A stretch of DNA of 64,000 nucleotides from a virus. The translations under genes and the position numbers were made by a program. The notes under the pieces are model-generated. The model was given only the letters and a program-made list of their open reading frames with translations, had not been told where the DNA came from and did not search any database. Below are positions 1 to 10,662 of this stretch, in pieces. The DNA is taken from IMG/VR virus record IMGVR_UViG_3300030098_006058, positions 25,109-89,108 of that record. The stretch is one strand, 5' to 3'. The first letter of the stretch is position 1. Every line of letters starts with the position of its first letter.

Positions 1-1
1 T

Positions 2-3000
2 GATTTAGAATGGGATTTTGATACTGCAAGTCCAACTTTATATGCACCTGTTTATGATCCCATAAATGGAATGGGTATTAGATATTATGTATTAAATGCT
101 TCTAATGTTCCTTCTAGTAGTGGAGATGTAGCTAAGTCTTTCCAAAGTACTGGAACATGGGGAGATAGAACTATTTGGTCTTTATTTAGAGATCCATATG
201 ACGATAAAATTTATGTAGCAACTCCAAATAAAATTGGTAGTACAGGAGGATATAGTGCAAATTATAATGATACTTATGGTATAACACAGGTTTCTGCTAT
301 AACAAATTCAAGTAGTCCTGCTGGTACTGCAGAGTTTGTAGATTCAGTAGTAACTACAGGTACTAAATTAGTTAGAAAAGGTTTAGGTACAAGAGCAATA
401 AGAGATGAAGCATCTGCATCATCTGGTAAATATAATTTAACTCCATGTGATACATTTAAAGAATATGTATTAGATTCAGATGGATTTATTTGGAGTATAG
501 ACGGAGCACTTGATGCTACGAAAATTGCTGATGTAAGTAGTATTACAAATAGAAAAAATATAGCGGTTCAAAAGGAAACTGGATTTATATATTTATTAGC
601 GGGTACAGGAGCTACTCAAGCTATCTATAAAGTAGACCCTATTTCAGGATCTGTAGCTTCAGGAGTAGCAATTTCTGGAGCAGGTATTACAGGTTTTAAT
701 AGTATTTGTAGTAAAGATGGAGATGCTCTTAAATTATATGCAGTTATAGAAATAGCTGGTCCGCATTATAATTATGCAGAAATAGTAATTGCTACAGGAG
801 TAGCTACTAAAACTGCAGGTAATACATCTCATGTTGCAGTAGATACTGCATATATAGGTACTACATTATATATGGCATCTGGAGATGATCTATATAAAAA
901 TACAGGACCTGGTACATGGGCTACAGTAGGAGCTAATGGTCTAAGTACAAACTATGAAGGTTTAGCTACAGATGATACAACTTTATATGGTTATATAGCT
1001 GGAAAGAGATATACTATTAATACAACTAGTGGAGCAGCAACATTAGGAAAAAGTATAACAACAAATGGTGGAACAGCTACTTGGAATTATACAATTACAG
1101 GTGCTGGCCAAATTAATTATGCAGGAACTCTTAATCCTCTTATTACTTCTGATGGTACTATTCCTCCATTTGTAGGAGATATAATTAGAGTTGAAAACTT
1201 TGCAGGATGTTGGACTGTTAGTACAGCTTCTTCAGGAACTGCTCAAGTAGTTGGGAATGTTTTACAAAGTTATTCAGATTGTGATTCTTGTACTTTAGTT
1301 GATAGTAATTTAGAGTGTAAATTACTTGTTGATTGTTGTACAACAGGGGCCGGAATACCTCAAAAAGTAGTTGGAACTACAGATGATTCTACAATAGTAG
1401 TTGGTAATGTATATGAAATTACAGGTAATGCTACAACTTCAGATCAATTAAATAGATGTGTTAAAGCTGTTTCTCCTGATTCTGATTTATATGTTACTTT
1501 TTATAATGGAGAAGTAGGTAGTATAGATTTAACTACCGGTATTATTACACAGAATACAGGTCTTCCAAATACTATGGGTATTACTTTTGATAGTAATGGA
1601 AATGGTTTAACATTACAAGAAGATGGAAAAATTAGTTTAGTTAAACCTTCTGGTTTTGCTAATGCTATAGAAGTTAATGCTAGTGCAGTTTCCATGAATA
1701 AAGCTATTACTGTAGCGGATGATGGTACTATATATGCAGCAGGAGATGTTTCTGGTGTAACAAAATTACAAAGTATAACTTATGATAATAATGCTGATAC
1801 CATAACTTTTGGTTCTACATTAGTTAATGCTAGTGTTCTTCTTACAGGAGATATGGCTGTAGGTCCTGATACATTATTATATTGTACAGGAGATGCGGCT
1901 CCTTCTGGTGCATTAGATCCAAATGATCTATTTACTTTAGATACAACTTCAGCTACTAATACTACTATTGCAAGTTTAACTACTACATTAAGTTTAACAA
2001 CTCATCAAATAGTTAAAGGTATATCTTTTGTTAAAGATGTATGTAAAGTATTAGTTTGGGATTCTGCGTCTAATGGTTTAACATTATTTGATGTTAATCA
2101 TCTTAGTGGAGTTTTAATAAGTAGTTTATCTTTACAACATCCAGATGGTAGTTCTGCTTTTGAAATTCCTCCTACAAGTATAGCTTATAATAATCCTTGT
2201 AAATACCATACTGAAAGTTCATTTAAAGTAACTTCTTATGGAAATTGTTCTGATTGTGCTGCATCTGATACATCAAAAAAATGTAAATATAAATTAATTA
2301 ACTGTAAAAACGGTTTAGTTAAATATACTGAAGTAGATTTATCAGCAGATGTTGGTAAAATAATCTCTTTAAATGAAGTAGGATTATATAAATGTTATAC
2401 TGTAGAACATACATATTCTGATTCTGTTACAGCTGATGTAACTAAATTAGCAGGTTATACAGATTGTACTGATTGTGAAAATAGTGAAAATTCTATTTTT
2501 AGATTATTGAAATGTACTGATGAAACTTCAGATCCAAAATATACAACTGAAGATTTAACTCCAGGTATATCTGGATATGTTGGTAAAGTAGCTATTCTAG
2601 AAGGAGAATATTATGGAAGAATAGTAGATAGTTTAGGAACTTCTGCTCATTCATTATTAACTACTGCAGTAACTATTGTTAATCATACTTCAAAATGTAG
2701 TGATGCTAATTTCTATACTCGAATAACTGCATGCAATGATTCAACAAGAATTATTGATATTGACTATACCTTAAGTCCAAGTATTCATTCTTATATAGGT
2801 ACTTCTAAAGGTTTAGCTATAAATAATCTAGGAAATAAAGAAGATGAAGTTTGTTGGACAGCAGCTTCTTGGATTGAAGGTCCAACTCCTTATGTATATC
2901 AAAATATTACTGTAACTGCTTTTGCTGATGATTGTGATACTTGTGTTCAAACTGCATTAGCACCACCACCATCACAGATTGCTTTATCATCTTGTTGTAA

Positions 3001-6000
3001 TACACCATCTGGTGATTATGCTCCTGATTTTTATTTTGCAGTTACTGCTGGAGTTGATATAAATTTAGATGATGATGGATTAATTGTTGAAGCAGATATT
3101 ACAGATCCAACTACTGGTATACTTTATAATGGATGTTGGAATGTAGACGAATTACCTGGATTGATGGATCCTTCTTTTTTAACTGATTGGGATTATATTA
3201 ATGTATTAGCTTCTACTGTTGTAGGGGGAAGTCCAGGAACTAGTTGTCATGGATGTACATATTGGTGTACAGCTACAGCAGGATGTGAAGTATTAGCTTG
3301 TGTTTCATCTGCACAGGATTATTTTGTAGAGTGTGGAGGATTTAGTCAGGCCGAACAAGGTGCTGGTGTATTAGCATTTGATGAAGATCCTCTTAGAGAA
3401 TGTTTTAGATTATGTAATAATAAATTTAATGGTGTACACGGAATAAACTGGTATTGGGGTAATGGAGCAGGATTGAAGTGGGAATTATTAGGTACTCCTT
3501 ATGCTACATTTGATGGAAATAGTCAAATGGGTATGGGGATTATAGGAATGCCAGGTGATTATGGATATACTAGATTTGGAAGTGCTGTACACTGTGTAGC
3601 TGAAAATATCACTATAGGAACTAAAGATTATGTTAAGGGAGATATTTTATTTTATACCGACGGTCATCATGTGTTTAATTCTAATCATGTATTCATGGAC
3701 AATGGTACAAATTTGGCTGGAGGAGATATGGTGAGTCCAATTTCAGATATTAATTCTGCTTATGATAATTATAGAATGGCTACACAACAGGCTATTATTG
3801 TACCAGACCCTCAAGGAGGATTTATAGGTAATAGTACAAAGACTCATGCTTGGTATTATATATTTTACCAATCAACAGGAGATGGACCTTTTTATTCGGC
3901 AAAAGTATTAATGGATACTTTTAATGGATTAGGACTTGTAGCTCCTGATACTATTGACTATAAAATACATGATAATTCTACAGAAAGATTATGTGTAAGT
4001 ACTGGAAGAACTGATGATGCAGAAGAGGTTTATTGGGTAATAGAAGTACAACCATGGTATGATATTCCAAATCCAGATTTTGGAACACCATTAGCAGAAC
4101 CTAATGCAACTATACGTGTTCATAAAGTTAGTGCTATTGGATTTGAAGTAGATTATACAATATTTGAATTAGATCAAAATAATATTCAGGGGAAATTAGA
4201 TAATTTCCAACAAATGTCTGTATGTGCAAGAATAAAAATGTCACCAGATAATAAATGGATTGTTCTAACAGGTTGGCAAGGAGGAGCGAATTGGACTCAA
4301 TTATTAAGATTTGATGAAACTACTGGAGAGATAGGTCCTACTTATGGAGAAATCTGGACAGATGCTCCAAATTTAGGGTGTGTTCCTGTTACTACAGGTT
4401 GTAATACTAATATTGCGACTAGTTTTATTCCAACAATGACTGCTGTTGAATTTGATGCAGGAAGTAATTATTTATATATGATAAGGAGCGGATCAATCTA
4501 TCCGCCAGAAGTTCCATCGGGAAGTTGTGAAGGTCAAAATACAATGCAACCTGCTTTATTAAGAAGATCTCTTGATGGTGTAACTGGAGAAATAGGAGAA
4601 ATAGAAATAGTAGAAAATAATATACAGTTTTTACCAGGAATCAATAATATTCCTGCTATGGATACTGAAGGACAAGGAGAGGGTTGTGCAAATCATGCAG
4701 CTATTCCAGTAGATATGGTTATAGGACCTGATTGGAATTTATATTATGGTATGTTTAAAGGTAAATTAACTGGAAGTCAGAATACAGGTTTAAGTTCTTG
4801 GAAACAAGGAAGTTTTATAGGACAGGATTTTAATGATGGCGAATTTAGTACATATGATAAATATATAGGTAGAGTTGTTAATCCTCATAATGACTATCCA
4901 ATAGTTCTAAGTCCTAATGAAGATCAGTGGGATCAAACTTATGTAAGTTTGGAAAATCGAAGAATGGCAACAGGATTCCCAGTATACTTAAAGAAAAAAT
5001 GTGCTCTACCTAGTGAAGATGATACTGTGTATGATGTGGGTGTAGCAGCTACATATGAAGCATGTGATGAAAGTACTGATTGTGGAATAGTTATACCTCC
5101 TATACCTGCATATCAATTAACTGAGTGTGGATGTTCAGGAGCAGATGGTATTGGTTGTGGGGGAGCTATTACAGATCCGTGCTATACTTGTGATAAGGAT
5201 TATGATGGCATTCAACAAACTACTGGATTAGAAGCGCCTACTTCTAATATTGTAGCTAATCCTACTGTTGGAAATGCTAAATGGAGTACTTTAGAAACTG
5301 GTACTAATTCTAGACATTGGACAGTCATTAGAGAAGCAGTAGAATTATTAGCTACTGGAGTTGATCAAACTGTAACACTGAGTTATAGTTATTGTAAAGG
5401 TGGAACTAGTTTTCATGGAGGACAGGTTTTACAAACTTTTGAACAAGGTCCTGCAACATCTAGAACAACTGGAATAAGCAATTATACTGGTGTTGCATTT
5501 GATTATGTATATGCAATAACTGAAATACAATTTAAAGCAGAAATTGCCTATTGCTTTCAAATAATGAAGGAATTATTTGAATCAGTATTTAACAAATCTT
5601 GTGGATATGGTGCTAATTTATGTTTAAATTTTGTACCTGCAAATGCACCAGGTTTAGCTCCTGGATCTGCTGCTTTAGGAAATGAAGTTTGGGATGGGGT
5701 TACTGGAACTGGAATTGTGAATGAAGATGAACTATTAAATAATCCAGTAGGAAGCCCTCAAGGAACTCCATTCGATGATTCTGCAGGAACTTCAGGAATA
5801 TCAAATATCGGTGATATTAGAATAGGTATGTCAGCTAATTCACCTTCGCCCGCAGGTGCACTAGGTCGTGGAGGATCTCCTTCTCCTAATTCTGTACCTG
5901 GGTTATCAAGAGATACTGGTTGTTATTTCGGTAACTGTAATACACAAAATCCAGCACGTATGTATTCATTGATATGGTTAGAGGGTAATACTGAGTGGAG

Positions 6001-9000
6001 AATGAGAACTCAGCCTTATGATGAAACTATAGGAAATCTTATAAATAATTCTGGTGAGTCTAAAAATTATGAAATAGTAAGAATTATGGCCCATGAAATA
6101 TTTCATGCTTTAGGAATGGGACATTGTTGGAGAACTTTTAGGACTCAAGGAGTTGTAGATGGATTTAATTGTGCCAATGTAATAAATAGTCCTTGTACAT
6201 CTCCTGGTATACAAGGTAATGGTGCATGTGCAGGTTGGTGGGCATATTATTGCGGGGTATTAGAAACTAATTCTATAATGGCAGCAACAGTAGGTTCAGA
6301 TATGGAATGGAATGATTTCTTTGGAACACCTTCCTGTAATCTAGCAGGAGGAGATAGTGGATTGATAGATCGAACTTCTGTATGTGCTCTTTATGGTTAT
6401 ACTTATGGAAATAGTCCATATAGTGAAGCAGGAACAACTTATAATCAAATAACAAATTCTGTTATAGCCCAAGCTCAAGGAGCATCTACTACGGGATTAG
6501 CAGATGAAGATAATGATGTATGGCAATGTCCTGCATGTGAAGGTGGATTATTTTATACAACTGCTGCAGAGTTTGAACCATTTGTTGGTGGAACAATTTT
6601 ATGGAATCCTGGTGATGGATTAGGAGAAAGATGTTTTGAAGTAAGCGCTATAGATGGTATACCTGAAGGTGAAACAGATACAACTATAACAGGATATGAG
6701 GGTCCTTATGAGGACTGTGATGAATGTCTGTTAACTCAGTTGTCTCCACCTTGTTGGCAATTATCTTTATGTATGCAATGTGAAGCAAATGTAGATGGTT
6801 CGACTCCAATGAATATAATTACAACAACTGATATGAGTTCATATTGTGTCATTGGAGGAATACCAGGTGATGATGTGAATACTCCTGTAGTTGTATTAGA
6901 AGAATATCCAAATGCATGTTGGACAGTTGAATGTGCACTTTCGATAGACTTAGATGAGGCTCTATGTCAAACTGCTGCTCCAGTAACTGTAGAATCTTCA
7001 CATGCAGATTGTCAAATTTGCTGCGATGGTGTAGGGGGACAATGTTTTAGTCTTCATAGTTGTACCACTGGAGAAACATTTATAACTTTTACTAATTTAT
7101 TTATATATATAGGTCAGGTAGTTACTTTAACTCAATATGTTCCTGGAATGACACCGGGAGATTGTTTTACAGTAAGTTTATGCGGTCCTTGTGGTCCTGA
7201 TTGTTTAGGTCTTGGAGCAGTTACAGTTAATGAAACATGGAATGATTGTAAATCATGTGTGACAGAGGGACAGCAAATATATGATTTATTTGATTGTGCA
7301 ACATGTTTTGAAGAGGATTATTGGTCTTATCCAAATCCAATTCCAGCAGGATGTAATTATGTATTAGGTGTTGCTGAAACTGTAGCTATTAGTATTTTAA
7401 ATGGTATGGGTGGATCTGCTTATTTTACTGGAGATCCTGCAGTAGAAGATTCTGAAGGAAACCCATTCTGCATGAAAGTATTTCCAAGTGAGATGAATTG
7501 GTCTCCTTATGCGGTTGATGTTACTCAATCTTGTATATGTAATCCTGATGAACCTACTCCAGTTATAGGCTGTATGGATTCAACAGCATTAAATTATAAT
7601 CCAAATGCGAATACTCCATGTGATGGAACAAATGGAAATCCTGTTATTATACCATGTCAAGAAGATCAAACTATACAAACTAATCCATTAGGATGTTGTT
7701 GTATATATATAGATGATACAGAATATGAAGGATGTTGTGATCAAACAGCTGTAAATTATTGTCCAGGATGTAGTAATTGTTGTCCTGATAATAGCTGTTG
7801 TCAATATAATCCACCTCCCCCTTTAATTTCAGTACAATATGAAGAAGATTGTATAAACTGTTTAAGTTGGGATGAAATAGATGATGTATTCCAGAAAGCT
7901 GCTAAGATGTGTGATGTATGTTGGCCTCCACCAGGAATAACATATAAAGAATATTATTGTAATGAACCATTACCTGTGGTTCCTGATCCATTAGATCCTC
8001 CAATAATTGGATGTCTGGATCCTGTTGCATGGAATTATAATCCTGATGCAGAATTACCTTGTGACGGTTGTTGCGAATATGTAGATGGTTGTACAGATCA
8101 ATCTGCATGTAATTATGATCCTGAAGCAACAGAGACTAATTTAGATGCTTGTATATATCCAAATGAATGTGGAAGTTGTATAGGTGATTTAAGCTGTTTA
8201 GAACCTGGATGTATGGACCCAACAGCTTGTAACTATGATCCAAATGCACAAGAAGATTGTGTAACTTGCTGTGAATATTCTACATGTGTAGGATGTTGTG
8301 ATGAAAACGATCCTAATTATTGTCCAACGTGTACAGTTTGTAATTCTAATTATTGTGTAGCTGGAATATTTGATTGTTTATCTAATAGAGATATTTATGT
8401 ATTTTATGATATGACTTCTATGGGATATGTTGGAGCCGGAACTACACAAGATGATAGACTATTATTTGTAAATGGTATAAAGGATACTATGGATGAAGTA
8501 TATATGTGGTTAGTAAATGGAGGATATCTAGGAAATGTTTATCATTTACCAGTTCAACATGTGTCATGTGCTGTAAATGGGACTGGGATTTGTGGTGGTA
8601 CGGCTCAAGATTATAGTACTTGGATACCAACTGCAACTGCATCAGCAAACTTTGAAAGATATTTAAGATGGTTTACATATCCAGCTCATGGAAATAAAGG
8701 AGCTAATAGTGGAGATTTACCAGATTCAGATAGAGTATCTTTTGTTACTTTATCTAAATGTAATCCAGGTGCACCAAATGCGGGACAACCAACAGATTAT
8801 TGTTTTAATAATATAACATATAATACAGGTGTAGGAGGAACAACTGCTCCAATAATAAAACAGATTTCTGCTAAATATACTTGGGATGGAATAAGTGATT
8901 TTGAAAGCGGTCTTCCTCAACCTCAATTAGATCCAAATGGACATGGGGCTGCGGATGGTCCAGGTTGTGAAGGGCTGTATGATCCATATCATGAATTTGC

Positions 9001-9841
9001 TCCAGAAAAACCAGTTGATAATAGCCCAATTTGTATAGCATTTATAGATGAAAGTGGTCAACAAGGTGCAGCTGGAACTCCAGTTAGTAATACTGATGAT
9101 ACTATTAATATAGGCCAATATACATCACAAGAACTTATTTCTAGTGCACTAGCTGGTCAAGGAGATGGATGTCTGGTTACTGATTTAAATTATACTTTAG
9201 GGGCCGGAGCTGCTAATACTTTTCCATATACTGGAGATCATGGAATAGGTTTAGGGTGTCATTCAGATACTGCTTCCGATGCATCAGGATATTTAAATCC
9301 TGCTAATAATGTAACTCAAGAATACAAATGGGATTTCATGGATTTTGATAAATTCTGGTCATTAGGATATGATGATACTACATTTACTTTTAATACAGTA
9401 GGTAATGAAAATGGATACGCTCAAAATAATGCTAACTTCTTAATTATACCAGCAGCTGCACAATGGCAAGGTATGACAGATAGTAACCAACTTATTTTAA
9501 TACATCATTTAAATCAAGCTATTGGTAGAGGAGTTCCAACTCTATCAGGTCATATTGAAGTAGCAAACTTTGTAGAGTGGCCAGTATATGTAGGTACAAG
9601 TAATAATACTAGACATAGTGCTAGATACATGACAGACCCTCTTATGGTTAATAAATATGCAGGTGGACAGCAGGGATTTGCAATACAATCTGAACCAAAT
9701 AATATGTTAGGTAATTATAAATTTAATTATTCATTACCTAATGAAGTTACATCTCTTGGACAGGTAGGATCAGATGCAATGTTATTCCTTCTATTAGAAG
9801 GGCTATGTGCAAACTATATGGAGATGGGTGCAGTACAATAA
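2..9841 (+). CDS. Giant cysteine-rich adhesin / tail-associated protein with metzincin motif (5' end missing)
   Basis: The reading frame is open to the left edge, so the real start lies outside the window; residue numbers here count from the first ATG at 71. The first ~700 residues look like beta-propeller repeats. From ~400 to ~2,500 there are many modules ending in a Y/W-x-D-C-x-x-C pattern followed by 'x-L-x-x-C'. A zinc-protease signature HEIFHALGMGH lies at nt 6092-6124 (residues 2008-2018), and a Met-turn-like NSIMA has its Met at nt 6278-6280, as in metzincins (M10/M43). Residues ~2,500-2,760 hold GCxDxxAxNYxPxA repeats. The C-terminal part starts with a vWA-like strand (RDIYVFYDMTSM) with a poor MIDAS motif. 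I infer a receptor-binding or tail-fibre role from the size, repeats and position before the virion genes. It could instead be a decoration protein. Confidence 0.7.
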   Translation, partial: DLEWDFDTASPTLYAPVYDPINGMGIRYYVLNASNVPSSSGDVAKSFQSTGTWGDRTIWSLFRDPYDDKIYVATPNKIGSTGGYSANYNDTYGITQVSAITNSSSPAGTAEFVDSVVTTGTKLVRKGLGTRAIRDEASASSGKYNLTPCDTFKEYVLDSDGFIWSIDGALDATKIADVSSITNRKNIAVQKETGFIYLLAGTGATQAIYKVDPISGSVASGVAISGAGITGFNSICSKDGDALKLYAVIEIAGPHYNYAEIVIATGVATKTAGNTSHVAVDTAYIGTTLYMASGDDLYKNTGPGTWATVGANGLSTNYEGLATDDTTLYGYIAGKRYTINTTSGAATLGKSITTNGGTATWNYTITGAGQINYAGTLNPLITSDGTIPPFVGDIIRVENFAGCWTVSTASSGTAQVVGNVLQSYSDCDSCTLVDSNLECKLLVDCCTTGAGIPQKVVGTTDDSTIVVGNVYEITGNATTSDQLNRCVKAVSPDSDLYVTFYNGEVGSIDLTTGIITQNTGLPNTMGITFDSNGNGLTLQEDGKISLVKPSGFANAIEVNASAVSMNKAITVADDGTIYAAGDVSGVTKLQSITYDNNADTITFGSTLVNASVLLTGDMAVGPDTLLYCTGDAAPSGALDPNDLFTLDTTSATNTTIASLTTTLSLTTHQIVKGISFVKDVCKVLVWDSASNGLTLFDVNHLSGVLISSLSLQHPDGSSAFEIPPTSIAYNNPCKYHTESSFKVTSYGNCSDCAASDTSKKCKYKLINCKNGLVKYTEVDLSADVGKIISLNEVGLYKCYTVEHTYSDSVTADVTKLAGYTDCTDCENSENSIFRLLKCTDETSDPKYTTEDLTPGISGYVGKVAILEGEYYGRIVDSLGTSAHSLLTTAVTIVNHTSKCSDANFYTRITACNDSTRIIDIDYTLSPSIHSYIGTSKGLAINNLGNKEDEVCWTAASWIEGPTPYVYQNITVTAFADDCDTCVQTALAPPPSQIALSSCCNTPSGDYAPDFYFAVTAGVDINLDDDGLIVEADITDPTTGILYNGCWNVDELPGLMDPSFLTDWDYINVLASTVVGGSPGTSCHGCTYWCTATAGCEVLACVSSAQDYFVECGGFSQAEQGAGVLAFDEDPLRECFRLCNNKFNGVHGINWYWGNGAGLKWELLGTPYATFDGNSQMGMGIIGMPGDYGYTRFGSAVHCVAENITIGTKDYVKGDILFYTDGHHVFNSNHVFMDNGTNLAGGDMVSPISDINSAYDNYRMATQQAIIVPDPQGGFIGNSTKTHAWYYIFYQSTGDGPFYSAKVLMDTFNGLGLVAPDTIDYKIHDNSTERLCVSTGRTDDAEEVYWVIEVQPWYDIPNPDFGTPLAEPNATIRVHKVSAIGFEVDYTIFELDQNNIQGKLDNFQQMSVCARIKMSPDNKWIVLTGWQGGANWTQLLRFDETTGEIGPTYGEIWTDAPNLGCVPVTTGCNTNIATSFIPTMTAVEFDAGSNYLYMIRSGSIYPPEVPSGSCEGQNTMQPALLRRSLDGVTGEIGEIEIVENNIQFLPGINNIPAMDTEGQGEGCANHAAIPVDMVIGPDWNLYYGMFKGKLTGSQNTGLSSWKQGSFIGQDFNDGEFSTYDKYIGRVVNPHNDYPIVLSPNEDQWDQTYVSLENRRMATGFPVYLKKKCALPSEDDTVYDVGVAATYEACDESTDCGIVIPPIPAYQLTECGCSGADGIGCGGAITDPCYTCDKDYDGIQQTTGLEAPTSNIVANPTVGNAKWSTLETGTNSRHWTVIREAVELLATGVDQTVTLSYSYCKGGTSFHGGQVLQTFEQGPATSRTTGISNYTGVAFDYVYAITEIQFKAEIAYCFQIMKELFESVFNKSCGYGANLCLNFVPANAPGLAPGSAALGNEVWDGVTGTGIVNEDELLNNPVGSPQGTPFDDSAGTSGISNIGDIRIGMSANSPSPAGALGRGGSPSPNSVPGLSRDTGCYFGNCNTQNPARMYSLIWLEGNTEWRMRTQPYDETIGNLINNSGESKNYEIVRIMAHEIFHALGMGHCWRTFRTQGVVDGFNCANVINSPCTSPGIQGNGACAGWWAYYCGVLETNSIMAATVGSDMEWNDFFGTPSCNLAGGDSGLIDRTSVCALYGYTYGNSPYSEAGTTYNQITNSVIAQAQGASTTGLADEDNDVWQCPACEGGLFYTTAAEFEPFVGGTILWNPGDGLGERCFEVSAIDGIPEGETDTTITGYEGPYEDCDECLLTQLSPPCWQLSLCMQCEANVDGSTPMNIITTTDMSSYCVIGGIPGDDVNTPVVVLEEYPNACWTVECALSIDLDEALCQTAAPVTVESSHADCQICCDGVGGQCFSLHSCTTGETFITFTNLFIYIGQVVTLTQYVPGMTPGDCFTVSLCGPCGPDCLGLGAVTVNETWNDCKSCVTEGQQIYDLFDCATCFEEDYWSYPNPIPAGCNYVLGVAETVAISILNGMGGSAYFTGDPAVEDSEGNPFCMKVFPSEMNWSPYAVDVTQSCICNPDEPTPVIGCMDSTALNYNPNANTPCDGTNGNPVIIPCQEDQTIQTNPLGCCCIYIDDTEYEGCCDQTAVNYCPGCSNCCPDNSCCQYNPPPPLISVQYEEDCINCLSWDEIDDVFQKAAKMCDVCWPPPGITYKEYYCNEPLPVVPDPLDPPIIGCLDPVAWNYNPDAELPCDGCCEYVDGCTDQSACNYDPEATETNLDACIYPNECGSCIGDLSCLEPGCMDPTACNYDPNAQEDCVTCCEYSTCVGCCDENDPNYCPTCTVCNSNYCVAGIFDCLSNRDIYVFYDMTSMGYVGAGTTQDDRLLFVNGIKDTMDEVYMWLVNGGYLGNVYHLPVQHVSCAVNGTGICGGTAQDYSTWIPTATASANFERYLRWFTYPAHGNKGANSGDLPDSDRVSFVTLSKCNPGAPNAGQPTDYCFNNITYNTGVGGTTAPIIKQISAKYTWDGISDFESGLPQPQLDPNGHGAADGPGCEGLYDPYHEFAPEKPVDNSPICIAFIDESGQQGAAGTPVSNTDDTINIGQYTSQELISSALAGQGDGCLVTDLNYTLGAGAANTFPYTGDHGIGLGCHSDTASDASGYLNPANNVTQEYKWDFMDFDKFWSLGYDDTTFTFNTVGNENGYAQNNANFLIIPAAAQWQGMTDSNQLILIHHLNQAIGRGVPTLSGHIEVANFVEWPVYVGTSNNTRHSARYMTDPLMVNKYAGGQQGFAIQSEPNNMLGNYKFNYSLPNEVTSLGQVGSDAMLFLLLEGLCANYMEMGAVQ
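7568..8341 (+). repeat. GCxDxxAxNYxPxA-type coding repeats
   Basis: About six degenerate protein repeats lie in the giant adhesin, for example GCMDSTALNYNPNA, GCLDPVAWNYNPDA, GCTDQSACNYDPEA and GCMDPTACNYDPNA, with CC-pair variants between them. Motifs of this kind are known from secreted proteins of marine Bacteroidetes. The cysteines suggest disulfide-stabilised or ion-binding modules; function is not shown by the sequence. Confidence 0.8.
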
Positions 9842-9858
9842 TAAAATATAGGTAATAA

Positions 9859-9890
9859 TTTGAAATTATAAATATTTATCTATATATTTG
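9859..9890 (+). promoter_or_regulatory. Bacteroidetes-type promoter for the small virion gene run
   Basis: A -33 box TTTG (9859-9862) is separated by 20 nt from a -7 box TATATTTG (9883-9890). This is an exact fit to the Bacteroidetes housekeeping sigma consensus TTTG-N19-21-TAnnTTTG. It sits in the 88-nt gap before the gene at 9930, giving an expected transcription start near 9896. Confidence 0.7.
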
Positions 9891-9929
9891 GAAAATTAAT
9901 AGAGTAATAATTTAATAAAACATAATTTA

Positions 9930-10295
9930 ATGGCGACTTTAACACATCAATTAATAATATCTAGTACTACTACAAGCTCTGATGCTTTAAGTATTAGTAC
10001 TTCAGATGTACTTACTGTTACTGAACCGTCTATAAATATTGCAAGAAAATCAATAGCTACTGGAGCTGCTCAAACAATTTTACCTGCTATTTCAGCTAAG
10101 TTTACATATATCTATTTAAAAGCTATATCAGGAACTGCTGCTTCAGATTGGGTACAAGTTAAAATTAACGGTCAGGTTATGGCTAAATTAAGAATTGGAG
10201 AATCTATGTGGTTACCAATTTATAATAATTATGCGGTAGAAGGAGAAGCTTACGGAAATGCAGTAATTGTAGAATACGGACAATGGTCAGTATAA
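9930..10295 (+). CDS. Small putative virion protein, unknown function
   Basis: A 121-aa protein that I do not recognise. It is rich in Ser, Thr, Ala and Ile, has no membrane segment, and its strand-like pattern (TYIYLKAISGTAASDW, VQVKINGQVMAKLRIGE) suggests a beta-sandwich. Its ATG follows an AT-only leader without a Shine-Dalgarno sequence and is the first gene after the promoter at 9859-9890. Lying between the adhesin and the other virion genes, it is most likely a minor structural or decoration protein; this is inference from position and composition. Confidence 0.6.
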   Translation: MATLTHQLIISSTTTSSDALSISTSDVLTVTEPSINIARKSIATGAAQTILPAISAKFTYIYLKAISGTAASDWVQVKINGQVMAKLRIGESMWLPIYNNYAVEGEAYGNAVIVEYGQWSV

Positions 10296-10325
10296 TAGAA
10301 TGTTTAATAATAAAATAGAATAATA

Positions 10326-10628
10326 ATGGCAAGTAATAAACCGGTAAAACTTATTTCTGCAAAAAAAGCTCTTGGAGCTGAAATGACGGGGAAATATGCT
10401 ACAGTTAGTTCTGTAGATAGAATTATAAAAAATTTGCAGTTCTTCTATATTATTGGTACTACAGCTGATACAACAACTGATGGTACTGATTTAGAAGTAG
10501 GAGATATAGTTATTCAGATAGAAGATGCAGCAGCTACCTCTCATTATATGACAGTGGTAACTGCAGGAACTTTACCTGAAGCTTTTGTAGCAAATGATTT
10601 ATATATAGTATTACGACCTGGTGCGTAA
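10326..10628 (+). CDS. Small putative virion protein, unknown function
   Basis: A 100-aa protein, not recognised. It has a basic N-terminus (ASNKPVKLISAKK) followed by a predicted beta-rich body, including TDLEVGDIVIQIED and NDLYIVLRPGA at the C-terminus. The gene starts 30 nt after its neighbour, has the same ATGGCx start context, and is probably in the same transcript from 9859-9890. A small capsid- or tail-associated protein is the simplest guess. Confidence 0.55.
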   Translation: MASNKPVKLISAKKALGAEMTGKYATVSSVDRIIKNLQFFYIIGTTADTTTDGTDLEVGDIVIQIEDAAATSHYMTVVTAGTLPEAFVANDLYIVLRPGA

Positions 10629-10662
10629 TTTAATTTAATTTAATAATTTTAAAATTTTTAAT

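Noticed and set aside
8390-9841. True vWA domain at the end of the adhesin
   Set aside because: The first strand looks right, but the MIDAS motif (DMTSM) is incomplete and I could not find the later metal-binding positions with confidence.
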